DNA of 64,000 nt from Eubacteriales bacterium (GTDB taxonomy: Bacteria; Bacillota; Clostridia; Christensenellales; Aristaeellaceae), in NCBI GenBank assembly GCA_028705775.1, contig JAQWCW010000005.1, forward strand, positions 62,001-126,000, written 5' to 3'. Every line of letters begins with the position of its first letter. Positions within the stretch are counted from its first letter, which is position 1. The position numbers were made by a program, and so were the translations under genes. The notes below the pieces were generated by a model. It ran no database searches. It was not told where the DNA came from and saw only the letters and a program-made list of their open reading frames with translations. Of the stretch, positions 25,426 through 36,044 are shown in pieces.

Positions 25426-27750
25426 ATGCAAGCAATCAACGCCGCGTTTCATCATCTCCCCATTCCCGGCGGCGGCTTCGTAACGGGCTTCATATTCCAT
25501 CCGAATTTCAAGGATGTGCTTTATGCGCGCACGGATATCGGCGGATGCTACCGCTTTGATTTTGCCGCGCGCCGCTGGATTAGCCTTGCCGAAAGCATAC
25601 CCTACACCGAAAAATACAAAACCTATCCCCTTTCGATAGCCGTAAAGGACGACGAGCGAGAGTTTTTCGCCTTCGCCTGCGGGGACAGAGAAAGAAGCGC
25701 CCTTGCCGTATCGCGCGATATGGGCGAAAGCTTTGAGTACCACGATATTCCCGCTTTCGTTCACGGCAACTATTTCGGGCGCGGAACGGGCGAGCGGCTC
25801 GTATACCTAAGCGACGGAAGCGGAATGCTCTTTGCCTCGCAGTCCGAGGGACTTATGTTCACACCGGACGAGGGCAGGTCATGGGAGAAGCGGGAAATCG
25901 TCGCCCGCGGCGGAAAGCCGGAAAGCAACTGCTCGTTCATCTATGTCGACAAAAAGAATCCGAAGCTGGTTATTATCGGCACAAGCGGCGAAGAAAACTC
26001 TCCGGACGGGAAAACGCGCGGAGCGTCCGTTTACTATTCGCGCGACGGCGGAATCAATTTTGATATTCTTCCGAATCAGAGAGCGCCGCTGACAGCCCCC
26101 GAATGCACGCATTACGGCTATGTGGCTCAGCGGGCAGTCAGCGACGGCGAATATATTTACATAACCTTCAATATGCCGTCCTTCTGCTGGGCAGGCTTCA
26201 AGAGCTATGCCTGCGATACCGGCGCGTCCTACGACGGATACGTGCTGAGGATTAAAGCAAATGGCAGCGGCGAAATAACGGAAGCTCGCGAAATTACGCC
26301 GCGCGGGGTTATAAGCGGCGGCGAGTCCTCGCGCGCGCACGGCTCAGGGCTTGCGGGAATCGAATGCTTCCCGAATCATCCCGGGAGTCTTTTATGCACC
26401 TCAATATGCAGCAACGGTCACGACAGAATCTACTTTTCGCAGGACTGCGGCGAAAGCTGGAAGGTGATTCTCGAAGGGCTTGAAACCGGAAAAATTGACT
26501 TCTCCTCCGTTTCGTATATGCAGCCAAAGTACAACGGAGGCGGCTCGATAGTCCATTGGATGAGCGACATCAAGATTGACTCGCATAACGAGAATTTCGC
26601 GCTTTTCAATACGGGAACGGGCATTTTCGCGTCCTTCGACATGAAAAAGCTATTATGCGGCGAATACCCGACATTCAGACCCCTCTGCGACGGGCTTGAG
26701 GAAACGGTTCACCTGAACGTATATGCGCCGCCGAGCGGCAAGGCGGTATGCGTCGATATAATCGGCGACCTTGGCGGCTTTGCGTTTACGGAAACCGACA
26801 AGCAATGCGAAAACAGCTTTGACAACGAAAACGGCGACAGATACATAACTGCAATGAACGCCGACTATTCGGACGCAGACCCCGACTACGCGGTTATCAC
26901 CCCGCGCGGCAACTGGACGGGGAGAACAAAGGGCGGGCTTATCGTTACAAAGGACGGCTACAAAACCTTTGCGCGCCTGCCGATGCCGTTCGGGATAAGT
27001 AGCCGCCTTGACGAAAAGCTCCATAAGATTGAGCAGCCGAACGTCAACAGCGGCTGGGCTGCGATGACTGCGGACAAAAGCGCGATAATATGGGCGATAG
27101 CCGAGGGCAACGACCTTCCCTGCGGCGATATGCTGATAACCAAAAACGAGGGCAAAGAGTGGAAAGAATGTGAAATCCGCACGCTTTCGGGCGAGAAAAC
27201 AAATCTGAAGCCGATTTCCGACAGGCTTGATTCCTCTCTGGTTTACGGTTTGGGCAGCTCCTCGCGCGTTTTCGTATCGCGCGACGGCGGCGAAACCTTC
27301 CGCGAGCATGAGCGCCCGAGCAATCTGCCGAAACGCGAGCTTGGCGGAATAGACGGCAATCAGCCGTGCCAGATTTGGGCGGAGAGCGGCAAGAGCGGCG
27401 AAATCTTCATAAGCATGAGCGAGGACGGGCTTTGGCGGCTTACGTATAACAAGGCAAGCGATTCCTTCAGCGCCGAAAAGGTCAGCCGCGAGGGCGATAA
27501 TATTTACCGCTTTGGCTTCGGAATGCCGCTCAAAGAGGGAATGCCGAAAGCAATTTACGCTTCCGGAATCATCGGCGGCGTGTGCGGCTTCTACGCCTCC
27601 TTTGACGAAGGAAAAAGCTTTATAAGGGTCGGGGACGACAAGCATCTTTACGGCGACATCAGGGCGATTGCCGGAGATATGCGCAAAAAAGGCAGATTCT
27701 ACATTGCGACAGGCACCTTGGGGCTTCTCTTTTGCGACGCGGAAGTGTAA
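25426..27750 (+). CDS. GH74-like beta-propeller glycosidase, cytoplasmic
   Basis: 774 aa; GGAGG seven bases before the ATG. The opening block GGGFVTGFIFHP with YARTDIGGCYRF (about 14-45) is the signature start of GH74 endo-glucanase/xyloglucanase propellers; Asp37 in RTDIGG matches a conserved catalytic-side Asp. Several BNR/Asp-box-like repeats (S.D.G.SW) recur through the chain, consistent with two seven-bladed propellers. Unlike most GH74 enzymes it has no signal peptide, so it would act on imported oligosaccharides. I could not place the second catalytic Asp with certainty, so activity is likely but unproven. The next gene starts 75 bases later. Confidence 0.8.
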   Translation: MQAINAAFHHLPIPGGGFVTGFIFHPNFKDVLYARTDIGGCYRFDFAARRWISLAESIPYTEKYKTYPLSIAVKDDEREFFAFACGDRERSALAVSRDMGESFEYHDIPAFVHGNYFGRGTGERLVYLSDGSGMLFASQSEGLMFTPDEGRSWEKREIVARGGKPESNCSFIYVDKKNPKLVIIGTSGEENSPDGKTRGASVYYSRDGGINFDILPNQRAPLTAPECTHYGYVAQRAVSDGEYIYITFNMPSFCWAGFKSYACDTGASYDGYVLRIKANGSGEITEAREITPRGVISGGESSRAHGSGLAGIECFPNHPGSLLCTSICSNGHDRIYFSQDCGESWKVILEGLETGKIDFSSVSYMQPKYNGGGSIVHWMSDIKIDSHNENFALFNTGTGIFASFDMKKLLCGEYPTFRPLCDGLEETVHLNVYAPPSGKAVCVDIIGDLGGFAFTETDKQCENSFDNENGDRYITAMNADYSDADPDYAVITPRGNWTGRTKGGLIVTKDGYKTFARLPMPFGISSRLDEKLHKIEQPNVNSGWAAMTADKSAIIWAIAEGNDLPCGDMLITKNEGKEWKECEIRTLSGEKTNLKPISDRLDSSLVYGLGSSSRVFVSRDGGETFREHERPSNLPKRELGGIDGNQPCQIWAESGKSGEIFISMSEDGLWRLTYNKASDSFSAEKVSREGDNIYRFGFGMPLKEGMPKAIYASGIIGGVCGFYASFDEGKSFIRVGDDKHLYGDIRAIAGDMRKKGRFYIATGTLGLLFCDAEV

Positions 27751-27825
27751 AGCCTTTTGCGGGCAAGCCGCAGGAGCCGTTACTATCAGGGCAAGACATC
27801 TGCCACTATGGCACGGAGGGTTTAT

Positions 27826-29802
27826 ATGCTGACGAATAAGCGCAGAACGCTGGGGTTTTTCATAAACAAAACAGACCACTACTATCAGGATGTGGTAAGC
27901 GACGCAGTGTCGCGCTTTGCAGCAGCGCTGGATTATGATTTATTCATCTTCAACACTGTCGGCTATCGTGGCAGCAGCAACGAATATGACGAGCAGGAAA
28001 AGGCGATGTTCCGTTTTGTTCCGATTGAAGAGCTTGACGGCATTCTCGTTTCGCTTGACACCTACCAGATGAACGATTTCAGACCCGTTCTGATAAGCAC
28101 GCTCAAAGAGCGCGCCAAATGCCCCGTAGTCTGCGTACGAGACAGGACGGAGGCAATGGACAGAACCTACACGGACGAGCGCGAGGCGATTCGCCCGATA
28201 ATCCGCCATATAATCTACGACCACAAATGCACGGACGTTCGCTTCATGGCAGGCTACGCGGGTCATCCGGACGGCGACATTCGGCTGAGCTGCTATCTTG
28301 AAGAAATGAAAAAAGCGGGGCTTGAGGTAAACGACAGGAGCATTTTTGTCGGAGATATGTGGAAGAAAAAAGCTCCGGAAGCATATGAATTCTTTTTTGA
28401 AAACGGCGAAAAGCCGCAGGCGATTATCTGCGCGAACGACTATATGGCGGTTTCCCTCTGCGCAGAAGCGATCCGGCACGGCTGCAAGGTGCCGGAGGAC
28501 GTGATTATTTCCGGCTTTGACAATATTGACGAATCAAGGAATTCCATACCGACCATAACGACAGTCGAGCAGGACTACGTTGGAATGGCGCGCGAGGCGG
28601 TAACGCTTATCGACAGACGCATTCACGAGCGCGAGGCGGGGCTTCCTCCGGAGGCGCCTCAAAGCGTCGCCGTTCCCGTAAAGCTGCTCAAGAGGGAAAG
28701 CTGCGGCTGCGCAAGCCCTACGATTGAGCATTACAGGAACATAGGCAGGGTTGCCGCGGGCGAAATCACAAAGCAGTCCAACAGGCAGGTAAGCCTTACA
28801 TATTTCTCGATTAACGTTTACGGCTGCGACACATATGCCGATATGAGCGACGCAATTTTCAGAAAGCTCGGCGACATAGCGACGTACAGCGATTTCTATC
28901 TCTGCCTTTTCGGAAACAAGCGGAAAAAGGACGATTCCCTCGGCGGCGAGCCGACCGACAATGAAAAGGCGGTTACGGAATACGCCGATAATATGACGGA
29001 CGAGGCGTGCGTAATTTCGTCCATATCGGAGGGCAAGGAGCTTGGGCTTTTCGGAAAGCGCTTCTCCCGCAGGCTTATCCTGCCGCCGGAAGCCGAAAAG
29101 GACGAGCCGCAGACCTACAACATAATGCTGCTCCACCAGAACGACCAGTGCTTCGGTTATACCGCAATCAGGTTCCCCGAGCACAAAGTGCCGAATCAGT
29201 TCTATCAGGAGTGGAATGTAATAATCGCCAACGAACTGCGGCACATCCATCAGAAACAGGTGCTTGAGCGCCTATACCGCGACAGGCACATGAGCAGCGT
29301 AACGGACGCGCTTACGGGGCTTTACAACAGGCGCGGCTTTGAGGAGCGTTTGAGCGAAATCTGGCAGGAATCCTGCGAAAGCCATATGACAGTAACCTTT
29401 GCCGGCATTGATTTGGACAGTCTCAAGCAGATTAACGACAACTACGGGCATGAGGAGGGCGATAGCGCAATCATCCTCGTCGGCAAGGCGCTTCGTCTCG
29501 CCTCAACTCCCGACGGAATCTGTATGCGCTTCGGCGGCGATGAGTTCGCCGTTTTCCTCCCCGACTGCGACGAGGACGGCGCAAAGGCATACTCGGCGCG
29601 CGTCGGCGAGGTTATGCAAAGGCTTAACGAGCAGAGCAAAAAGGCATATACCGTCAGCTCGTCAATCGGGCTTTACACGGTTACGCTCAAATCAGGCGAT
29701 ACCGTTATGGAATGCCTGAGGCAGAGCGACACGAGTATGTACATTGTGAAAAGGGACAGGAAGCTGCGCAGAAGGGCTTCCGACAGGATTAACGAGCAAT
29801 GA
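27826..29802 (+). CDS. LacI-type sugar sensor fused to GGDEF diguanylate cyclase
   Basis: 658 aa from ATG 27826 (GGAGG six bases upstream). Residues about 7-280 form a periplasmic-binding/LacI-type receptor domain (LGFFINKTDHYYQ, then IICANDYMAVSLC and DVIISGFDNIDESRN near 200-240), without signal peptide and without the DNA-binding helix-turn-helix. A linker domain (about 290-485) is followed by a GGDEF domain with DALTGLYNRRGF and RFGGDEF at about 568-574. The active-site loop is intact and no RxxD inhibitory site precedes it. The likely role is to make cyclic di-GMP in the cytoplasm in response to a sugar (inference). It overlaps the next gene by four bases. Confidence 0.88.
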   Translation: MLTNKRRTLGFFINKTDHYYQDVVSDAVSRFAAALDYDLFIFNTVGYRGSSNEYDEQEKAMFRFVPIEELDGILVSLDTYQMNDFRPVLISTLKERAKCPVVCVRDRTEAMDRTYTDEREAIRPIIRHIIYDHKCTDVRFMAGYAGHPDGDIRLSCYLEEMKKAGLEVNDRSIFVGDMWKKKAPEAYEFFFENGEKPQAIICANDYMAVSLCAEAIRHGCKVPEDVIISGFDNIDESRNSIPTITTVEQDYVGMAREAVTLIDRRIHEREAGLPPEAPQSVAVPVKLLKRESCGCASPTIEHYRNIGRVAAGEITKQSNRQVSLTYFSINVYGCDTYADMSDAIFRKLGDIATYSDFYLCLFGNKRKKDDSLGGEPTDNEKAVTEYADNMTDEACVISSISEGKELGLFGKRFSRRLILPPEAEKDEPQTYNIMLLHQNDQCFGYTAIRFPEHKVPNQFYQEWNVIIANELRHIHQKQVLERLYRDRHMSSVTDALTGLYNRRGFEERLSEIWQESCESHMTVTFAGIDLDSLKQINDNYGHEEGDSAIILVGKALRLASTPDGICMRFGGDEFAVFLPDCDEDGAKAYSARVGEVMQRLNEQSKKAYTVSSSIGLYTVTLKSGDTVMECLRQSDTSMYIVKRDRKLRRRASDRINEQ

Positions 29803-30527
29803 TGAAAAGCGGGAAAAAGAGTTTCAGCTGGATTGCGCTGATAATCTTCATAGTAATCGCGGCGTTTATCGGCTTTACGCTGATGTTTATATTCTCGAAC
29901 AATTTTGCGATAAGGGTTACGGCGTTTCAGAAGGGCGTAAGCCTTGATTCGGCTGTTCATAAGAAGCTGATAGTTGTAAACACGAGCGGCTCGGCGGCGA
30001 GTCTTACCTGCCTTGAGGTGAAAAATGGCAGGTATACGGTCGCGGCGGGAATGCAGAGCATAAAGGGCTTCGTTGGCAAAAAAGGAGTCGGCGAGCGCAA
30101 AGAATGGGCGGACGGCTATACTCCCGCAGGGCTTTTCCCGCTCGTATCGGCGCTTGGAAGCGATGAAAAACCCGAAACCGGATTTGAGTATAAAGCGCTT
30201 GACGAAAGCAGTACCATAGAAATATCGAGCGAGAGCAACGCGATTACGGATGCGGAAAGCGCGGAAATCTCCGTTTCCGTTTACGGAAAGCAGGAATACG
30301 AGCTTGCGATATTAATAAACGCGGGCAAGGACGCCCCTACCCTTCTGCTTGAATGCGTGAGCGATGAAGTAAGAAACGACGAAGCGCTTGCGACGAAAAA
30401 CGCGAAAAGCGGCAAGGATATAATCGAAGTCGGGACGGACGGAAACATTGCGGTTGAGAAGGCGGATTTAATCAGAATCCTCAGCTGGGCAGAGCCTGAA
30501 AGCACTTATATATTTATAATTAAATAA
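29799..30527 (+). CDS. membrane-anchored degenerate L,D-transpeptidase-like protein
   Basis: 242 aa (ATG 29799; ATG 29802 is equally possible), overlapping the stop of the GGDEF gene as ATGA, so translation is coupled. It has one membrane helix at about 12-34 and an outside domain. The stretch IKGFVGKKGVG..DGYTPAGLFPL (about 88-117) matches the start of YkuD-like COG3786 L,D-transpeptidases, and the end DLIRILSWAEP (about 226-236) matches their last helix. The catalytic block between (His and the SxGCI Cys) is missing: there is no Cys in the expected place. It is inferred to be a pseudoenzyme, perhaps linking cyclic di-GMP to the envelope. Confidence 0.65.
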   Translation: MMKSGKKSFSWIALIIFIVIAAFIGFTLMFIFSNNFAIRVTAFQKGVSLDSAVHKKLIVVNTSGSAASLTCLEVKNGRYTVAAGMQSIKGFVGKKGVGERKEWADGYTPAGLFPLVSALGSDEKPETGFEYKALDESSTIEISSESNAITDAESAEISVSVYGKQEYELAILINAGKDAPTLLLECVSDEVRNDEALATKNAKSGKDIIEVGTDGNIAVEKADLIRILSWAEPESTYIFIIK

Positions 30528-30628
30528 ATGCGCATTGCATACCTTTTGAATGATTCAAGGCTTGGATAAAGGACAAATAATCGTCAATATGACATGAAGG
30601 AAACAGCGTGCGGCAGGCGAATAGCTGA

Positions 30629-32176
<1,548 letters not shown>

Positions 32177-32189
32177 AGGAGGACTGCAT

Positions 32190-33071
32190 ATTAACTACGA
32201 AAATGCGGCTTTGCTCATTGAGGGCGAGCTTTCGGGCAGTGCCGAAAGCCTGTATGAAATAAATAAAGGCGAGCTTGAACGCGTTTCCGCGCATGACGGC
32301 GAGCGAAACATCGTTTACTCCGTCTGCGGCGGCAAAAAGGGAATGCCAGGGTTTCGTATACAGAGGACAGAACGTACTTCGATATGCTTGCGGAGGCGGA
32401 ATTCGTAAAATACCTTCACGACGGTGGCGCGGGGGTTGTGGATGTATTCCCCTCTCAGCGCGGAAATCTCGTTGAAGCGCTACACCTACGAGGAAAAGTA
32501 TACTCCCGAATTCTTTGAGCTGATGATTCCGAAAAACCTTCCGAGGCTCAAGGAAAGCTTCATCGAGCTTATGAAGAAAATATCGGCAAGCAAGAAAACC
32601 AGCGAAACATGGGGTATGCTTCACTACGATTACGGCGACGGGAATTACTCCATTGATTACGTAAGCGGCAAAATAACCGTATACGACTTTGACAACTGCT
32701 GCTACGGTCCGTTCATGTACGACATTGCTTCCATGTGGCGCAACGGAGTTGGCTGGAGGCAGTTTGAGAAGGACGCCGAAAAGCGCAGAGCCTTTATGGA
32801 CGCGTATTTTGCGGAAGTTATCAGGGGCTACCGAAGCGAAACCGAGCTTTCGGACGGGCAGCTTTCGCTTTTGCCCCTCTACCTTGAAGCAGTTCAGATG
32901 GAAAACATTATGGACGAGTTCGAGCTTGCTCATTCCGCAGGCGAAGAACCTCACATAGACAAATCGCTTGCGTACATGATAAAATGCGCGCAGGACGGAA
33001 TACCGTTTCAAGGCTATTTCAGCGATGTTTACTCGCCGGAAGCGCCCTTTGAATACGAGGGCGAGCTGTAA
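32190..33071 (+). pseudogene. phosphotransferase (APH/CotS-like kinase) remnant
   Basis: Three pieces of one kinase are found in shifted frames: YENAALLIEGELSGSAESLY from 32196, then DRTYFDMLAEAEFVKYLHD to RGNLVEAL in another frame (about 32336-32485), then EEKYTPEFFEL to the stop at 33071 back in the first frame. Kinase features remain in the last piece: LHYDYGDGNYSID and ITVYDFDNCCYGP (catalytic loop and metal Asp). The first shift is explained by one lost A in an A-run at 32334-32338; at the second about 40-60 residues are also gone. The start, eight bases after AAAGGAGG, is ATT rather than ATG. A functional product is very unlikely. Confidence 0.85.
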
Positions 33072-33120
33072 AAGCGCCGGTTTACGCGGCAAAGCGCGCG
33101 GGAACAAATCCCTGCGCGCT

Positions 33121-33393
33121 TTATTTCTGGTAACAGCCCTCCAGCTCCTCCGGCGCGATATCGACAAGCACAACGTCCTCGCCAATCTTCTGTATTCTGT
33201 CCCACGGAACAGCTATTCCGGTTTTTTCGCCCTTGATTGACTGGAGCAGATTGAAGCCGCCGGGAACGACAAGCGCGGTAACGCAGCCCGTTTCCCGCGA
33301 GAACTCGATATCCATAACGTGCCCAAGGCTTTTCCCGCTGATAATGCTCACTACATCCTTCTGCCGCAGCTCCGATAAGCTCATATTCCTCAC
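33121..33393 (-). CDS. ylmC: YlmC/YmxH-type PRC-barrel sporulation protein
   Basis: 90 aa (GTG 33393 start; ATG 33384, giving MSLSELRQKDV, is an alternative and neither has a perfect ribosome site). The whole protein is one PRC-barrel domain: LSELRQKDVVSIISGKSLG, then VVPGG and IAVPWDRIQKIGEDVVLV. YlmC/YmxH proteins are conserved in spore formers and lie next to sigG (family knowledge); their function is unknown. Position directly behind sigG supports the call and suggests co-expression in the forespore. Confidence 0.88.
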   Translation of the reverse strand: MRNMSLSELRQKDVVSIISGKSLGHVMDIEFSRETGCVTALVVPGGFNLLQSIKGEKTGIAVPWDRIQKIGEDVVLVDIAPEELEGCYQK

Positions 33394-33423
33394 CCGAAGC
33401 AGACTATGCGTTTTTATAAGCGT

Positions 33424-34212
33424 TTATGAGCCGGTTGCCTCAACGTGCTTTCGCATATGCGCGAGCGCGTTTTTTTCAAGCCTTGAAACCTGCGCCTGCG
33501 AAATTCCGATTTCCCCCGCAACCTCCATCTGCGTTTTGCCGTCATAAAAGCGCATACGGAGGATTTTCCGCTCTCTGTCCGTAAGGCGCGTCATCGCGTC
33601 GCCGATTGCGATATTCTGAAGCCAAAGCTCGTCCATATCCTTTTCGTCCTTGACTTGGTCCATAATATACAGCGCGTCGCCGCCGTCGTTATAGATAGGC
33701 TCAAAGAGCGATACGGGGTCCTGAATCGCCTCAAGCGCGAAAACAACGTCCTCGCGCGGAACCTGCATTTCCGCCGCAAGCTCCGTAACGGTCGGCTCGC
33801 GCTTCAGCTCAGTCGAAAGCTTCTCCCGCGCCTGCATCGCCTTATACGCCGTATCCCGAAGCGAGCGCGAAACCCTGATTGCGTTGTTATCCCGCAGGTA
33901 GCGCCTGATTTCGCCTATAATCATCGGAACGGCGTATGTGGAAAAGCGAACGCCAAGCTCCGTATTGAAGTTATCAAGCGCCTTAATCAGCCCGATACAC
34001 CCCACCTGAAACAAATCGTCCGCATTCTCGCCCCGCCCGCCGAAGCGCTGCAGAATCGAAAGCACCAGCCTCAGATTGCCCTGCACGAATTCATCCCGCG
34101 CCTGCTTGTCCCCCGCGTGAACGAGCGGAAACAGCTCGCGCATACGCTCGTTCGTGATTACGGGAAGCGATGAGGTGTCAACTCCGCATATCTCAACCTT
34201 GTTCAGCGCCAT
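33424..34212 (-). CDS. sigG: forespore sigma factor sigma-G
   Basis: 262 aa, standard size. It begins MALNKVEICGVDTSSLPV, a near-invariant SigG N terminus, then sigma region 2 (DDLFQVGCIGLIKALDNFN, FSTYAVPMIIGEIRRYLRDNN), region 3 and region 4 (MEVAGEIGISQAQVSRLEKNAL) at the C terminus. Sigma-G drives late gene expression in the engulfed forespore. GGAGG is ten bases upstream of the ATG. Upstream there is a candidate sigma-G-type promoter, so autoregulation is likely, as known in Bacillus. Confidence 0.97.
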   Translation of the reverse strand: MALNKVEICGVDTSSLPVITNERMRELFPLVHAGDKQARDEFVQGNLRLVLSILQRFGGRGENADDLFQVGCIGLIKALDNFNTELGVRFSTYAVPMIIGEIRRYLRDNNAIRVSRSLRDTAYKAMQAREKLSTELKREPTVTELAAEMQVPREDVVFALEAIQDPVSLFEPIYNDGGDALYIMDQVKDEKDMDELWLQNIAIGDAMTRLTDRERKILRMRFYDGKTQMEVAGEIGISQAQVSRLEKNALAHMRKHVEATGS

Positions 34213-34278
34213 ATATTAAAGTCCTCCATGCTGAAAATTGAACCGGCATAAAAAACACCCGCCGTAGCCCTCTATCCG

Positions 34279-34309
34279 AAGTATGACCAAAGCGGGCGCG
34301 GAGAATTCA
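34279..34309 (-). promoter_or_regulatory. candidate sigma-G/sigma-F-type promoter of sigG
   Basis: Minus strand: TGAATT (34309-34304), 18 bases, CATACTT (34285-34279). This fits the sigma-G consensus TGAATA-N17/18-CATACTA known from Bacillus with two mismatches. Transcription would start near 34272, 60 bases before sigG. A T6 tract follows a weak CGCCCGC/GCGGGTG hairpin in the same interval. Confidence 0.6.
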
Positions 34310-34325
34310 TCATATGTCCTCCCTG

Positions 34326-35057
34326 TCAGCCGGTGTATCTTTCCAGCTCCCCATGCAGGCGCGACAAAATTCGCTTTTCAAGCCGCGAAATATAGCTTTG
34401 GCTTATTCCGAGCTTGTCGGCAACCTCTTTTTGAGTGTATTCGCGCGTTTCGCCGAGCCCGAAGCGCAGGCACATGATAAGCTGCTCGCGCGCCGAAAGG
34501 CGGTGCAGCGCCGTTTTGAGCAGCTGCCTTTCGACATTTTCCTCTATATGGCGGTAAACCATATCGCCGTCCGTTCCAAGCACGTCAGCCAGAAGAAGCT
34601 CATTCCCGTCCCAGTCGGTTTTAAGCGGCTCGTCAAGCGAAACCTCAAAGCGCAGCTTGCTCGTTTTCCTAAGGTACATCAGCACCTCGTTCTCTATGCA
34701 GCGCGAGGCGTAGGTCGCAAGCTTTATGTTCTTATCCGCGTCAAAGGTATTGACAGCCTTGATAAGCCCGATTGTTCCGATGGAAATAAGGTCTTCAATC
34801 CCGACGCCCGTATTTTCAAACTTCCTCGCAATAAAAACAACAAGCCGCAGATTATGCTCTATAAGCGTCTGCCGTGCCTCATGCGCGCGCGGCGAGCGCA
34901 GAAGCGCTATCTGCCGCTGCTCCTCCTCGCGCTCAAGCGGAGCGGGCAGAACGTCCGGACCGCCGATATAGTATATTTCGCTCTGGCTCAGGAAATCGGT
35001 AAGCCTGACCTTTGTGAAAAGCCCTATAACCCAAGACGGCAGCCTTGCCGAATCCAT
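34326..35057 (-). CDS. sigE: mother-cell sigma factor sigma-E precursor
   Basis: 243 aa from ATG 35057 (AAGGAG upstream); the frame continues upstream without homology. It carries the N-terminal pro-sequence region that is removed by SpoIIGA, with the [13 protein letters not shown] segment seen in SigE/SigK precursors, then core region 2 (LEEHNL-like [34 protein letters not shown]) and region 4 ([25 protein letters not shown]). It directs early mother-cell transcription in sporulation. It lies 29 bases after spoIIGA in the usual order. Confidence 0.96.
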   Translation of the reverse strand: MDSARLPSWVIGLFTKVRLTDFLSQSEIYYIGGPDVLPAPLEREEEQRQIALLRSPRAHEARQTLIEHNLRLVVFIARKFENTGVGIEDLISIGTIGLIKAVNTFDADKNIKLATYASRCIENEVLMYLRKTSKLRFEVSLDEPLKTDWDGNELLLADVLGTDGDMVYRHIEENVERQLLKTALHRLSAREQLIMCLRFGLGETREYTQKEVADKLGISQSYISRLEKRILSRLHGELERYTG

Positions 35058-35086
35058 GAATATCACTCTCCTTAATAAACCTAAAG

Positions 35087-35857
35087 TTACGCCGCCGTGC
35101 AGAGCGACGCAGGGCATATATCTGTAAAGCGCTGCCGTCCGACGCATATATACGCGCTGCGCTTTTCCCAGCCGCGCCGCATAAGCAGCTCAACCGAATC
35201 GGGGCGAACGCACGGAAGGCTGATTACTCCCGAAACGGTTGTAACGCTTATCGGAAATGCGTCAGGCGGGAGATAATCCGCGCCGGGGACGATTCCCGCG
35301 AAAACCTTGTTTGCCGTATCGCGGCTGAGCATGATGACCGGCGCGCGCTCGCGCCCTGCCAGAATGAGATTCCCGCTGTCAACAAGCGCGGTGAACGAAT
35401 ACCTGCGGTAATGGTAATAAAGCCTTACGGCAACGCGCTTTCTTGACGTGACCCTTTTTGCCCTCATATAAGCTGCGGAAAAGGCAAACGCAAGCAGCCA
35501 CACGGCGCAGAGCGCCCATGCAACGGGCACGGAATTGCGGGCGATATACTCGCATACGCCGCCGAGTGCCCCGACGGACAAAAGCAGCACAAGCGCCTGC
35601 CACAGCACCCGCCAAGCCCCCAAGAAGCGGAAGGAAACAAAGGAAAGCACGAGCGAGAAAGCAACCGCGCAAGGGAAGGAGCGCAAAACCGAAAGCGGCG
35701 GAAGGTAGGACAAAAAAGCGTAAACCGCGCCCAGAAAAGCGCCGCCGATAAGCCCGCCGCGCCTTGGGCAGCCGTCCGCAAGCGCCCTTGCAAGCATAAG
35801 CGCGGATAAATCCATCAGCAGATTGACAAGCAGAAACAGCTCCAGCGAAACGCGCAT
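35087..35857 (-). CDS. spoIIGA: sigma-E processing peptidase SpoIIGA
   Basis: 256 aa from ATG 35857 (GGGAGG upstream), somewhat shorter than the about 300 aa of Bacillus. The N-terminal half has five hydrophobic helices, and the C-terminal half is an aspartyl-protease-like domain with the catalytic LVDSGN motif (Asp160). It cleaves pro-sigma-E in the septal membrane after a signal from the forespore protein SpoIIR (family knowledge). It heads the spoIIGA-sigE unit. Helices rich in Ala/Leu/Val and the DSGN motif make the call firm. Confidence 0.93.
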   Translation of the reverse strand: MRVSLELFLLVNLLMDLSALMLARALADGCPRRGGLIGGAFLGAVYAFLSYLPPLSVLRSFPCAVAFSLVLSFVSFRFLGAWRVLWQALVLLLSVGALGGVCEYIARNSVPVAWALCAVWLLAFAFSAAYMRAKRVTSRKRVAVRLYYHYRRYSFTALVDSGNLILAGRERAPVIMLSRDTANKVFAGIVPGADYLPPDAFPISVTTVSGVISLPCVRPDSVELLMRRGWEKRSAYICVGRQRFTDICPASLCTAA

Positions 35858-35885
35858 ATTACGTCCTCCCACCCATGACAATGCT

Positions 35886-35914
35886 ACAATACACGCCGCG
35901 CGATAACGGTCGAA
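35886..35914 (-). promoter_or_regulatory. possible spoIIGA promoter with Spo0A-like box
   Basis: Minus strand: TTCGAC (35914-35909), 17 bases, TATTGT (35891-35886). The -35 overlaps TTCGACC, one base from the Spo0A box TTCGACA. In Bacillus this operon is Spo0A-activated, which suits a weak -35. Confidence 0.4.
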
Positions 35915-35990
35915 GGCGCGTAAAAATAAGCGCGAAAAACGCTGCAATCCGCGCCGCTCGATATAGTTATATATCAATAACTTTCAGGAC

Positions 35991-36019
35991 AAAAAAAGAG
36001 CCGCTCGAAAGAGCGGCTC
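35991..36019 (-). terminator. terminator of the VOC-HAM1-propeller group
   Basis: A perfect 9-bp stem (35998-36006 with 36011-36019) with a 4-base loop; on the minus strand it is followed by T7 (35997-35991). It lies 26 bases after the VOC gene stop. Confidence 0.92.
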
Positions 36020-36044
36020 GCATAATACCGATAAGTCTTTCCGA

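Noticed and set aside
34272..34310. 12-codon reading frame as a real gene
   Set aside because: A good ribosome site is present, but the same bases fit a sigma-G promoter, and a peptide this short cannot be supported without conservation data; kept only as a finding.
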